From: an uncultured Fretibacterium sp.
Lineage (GTDB): Bacteria > Synergistota > Synergistia > Synergistales > Aminobacteriaceae
Direction: 5' to 3'
NCBI GenBank assembly: GCA_937900285.1
Contig: CALCEM010000051.1
Location: forward strand, 7,122-71,121
Length of the DNA stretch: 64,000 bases
Part shown: piece by piece, positions 63,786 to 64,000 of the stretch
Position numbering within the stretch: position 1 is the first letter of the stretch
How the letters are laid out: each line of letters starts with the position of its first letter
Notes under the pieces: generated by a model
The model's input: the letters and a program-made list of their open reading frames with translations, nothing else
The model's database searches: none
What the model was told of the DNA's origin: nothing
Translations under genes and position numbers: made by a program

Positions 63786-63896
63786 GTGTTAAAATTACTG
63801 CGCTTTGATTCCGAAAAGAATTTTAAATATTTTGAATGTGTTTTATGTTTAATTTTATGTTTAATTTGAAATTTTAAAAAAGGAGCTGGATGAACG

Positions 63897-64000
63897 ATGA
63901 AAAAAACTGATTTTTGTGGTATAATTCACAATTTGGATAGTTCAGTTCAGTTCAGTTCAGTTCAGTTCAGTTCAGTTCAGTTCAGTTCAGTTCAGTTCAG
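63897..64000 (+). CDS. Repeat-headed gene start (phase-variable candidate), runs off the window
   Basis: AAAGGAG at about 63879-63885 precedes ATG 63897 (MKKTDFCGIIHNLDSSVQF), which reads into a TTCAG tract that continues to the end of the window. An ATG at 63890 stops after six codons. Alternatively, TGGTATAAT at 63918-63925 may be a promoter, and the real start may be at or beyond the repeat. Only the start is visible, so the product cannot be named. Confidence 0.45.
   Translation, partial: MKKTDFCGIIHNLDSSVQFSSVQFSSVQFSSVQF
63941..64000 (+). repeat. Pentanucleotide tract TTCAG x12 or more
   Basis: Twelve perfect copies of TTCAG reach the last base of the window; the true length is unknown. 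Read as codons, the tract gives FSSVQ repeats with no stop in any frame. Confidence 0.97.

Noticed and set aside
1..64000. tRNA, rRNA or CRISPR arrays
   Set aside because: I found no T-loop/CCA patterns, rRNA sequence or spaced direct repeats by reading; a covariance scan was not possible.

Overview
The window is strongly AT-rich (roughly one third GC by eye) and gene-dense, with long co-directional operons. It most likely comes from a low-GC member of the Synergistota. This rests on the gene mix: diderm functions (secretin, GspJ/K/L/M/N-type pseudopilus genes, O-antigen-ligase-like protein) stand beside genes more usual in Firmicutes (FapR-plsX-fabK-fabD-fabG-acpP-fabF-rnc, an Asp23-family protein, FliW-CsrA). 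The phylum call is an inference. TTG start codons behind clear Shine-Dalgarno sites are common, so several 5' ends given here are shorter than the longest open frame.

Layout. 1-4052 (minus): cysS, an Mrr-like protein, rimO and the 5' part of pgpA. 4205-14419 (plus): a secreted TPR protein, an M13 metallopeptidase, an L,D-transpeptidase, the iscR-iscS-iscU operon between two terminators, a phase-variable glycosyltransferase-like gene, a YkvA protein, an LRAT-like protein and a WYL regulator. 14394-41730 (minus): a VapBC-like pair, a Zn/Cd-type P-type ATPase with a ZnuA-like protein, the fatty acid operon with its own promoter and FapR box, mnmA, an aminotransferase, a type II secretion/type IV pilus-like block with an O-antigen-ligase-like gene, a spermidine-synthase-like membrane protein, trkH-trkA, a thioesterase, nusB, asp23, efp and a secretin. 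41754-42084: a non-coding block closed by inverted repeats. 42267-59330 (plus): a glycosyltransferase switched OFF by a pentanucleotide repeat, fliW-csrA, purE-purM-purN::purO-purH(AICARFT)-purD, a DUF262/HNH protein, infC-rpmI-rplT-pheS-pheT with a leader attenuator, a zapA-like gene, punA, an M23 peptidase and manC. 59332-60204 (minus): an orphan phage-type AAA ATPase. 60374-64000 (plus): a very large fliD and a truncated repeat-headed gene.

The main discoveries are: (1) three pentanucleotide-repeat loci with three different repeat units (TCATC x7, AGAGC x3, TTCAG x12 or more). Two lie at the 5' ends of glycosyltransferase-type genes, one readable as ON and one as OFF, which suggests a contingency system for surface structures; (2) an apparent fusion of PurN with a PurO-type IMP cyclohydrolase, followed by a stand-alone AICAR transformylase, so the usual bifunctional PurH is split and rewired; (3) a FliD of 1115 residues carrying four copies of a beta-like module; (4) a promoter plus FapR-like box overlapping the fapR start codon, and a hairpin terminator between acpP and fabF; (5) a roughly 330-bp inverted-repeat-bounded block next to a secretin gene that has no visible Shine-Dalgarno site.
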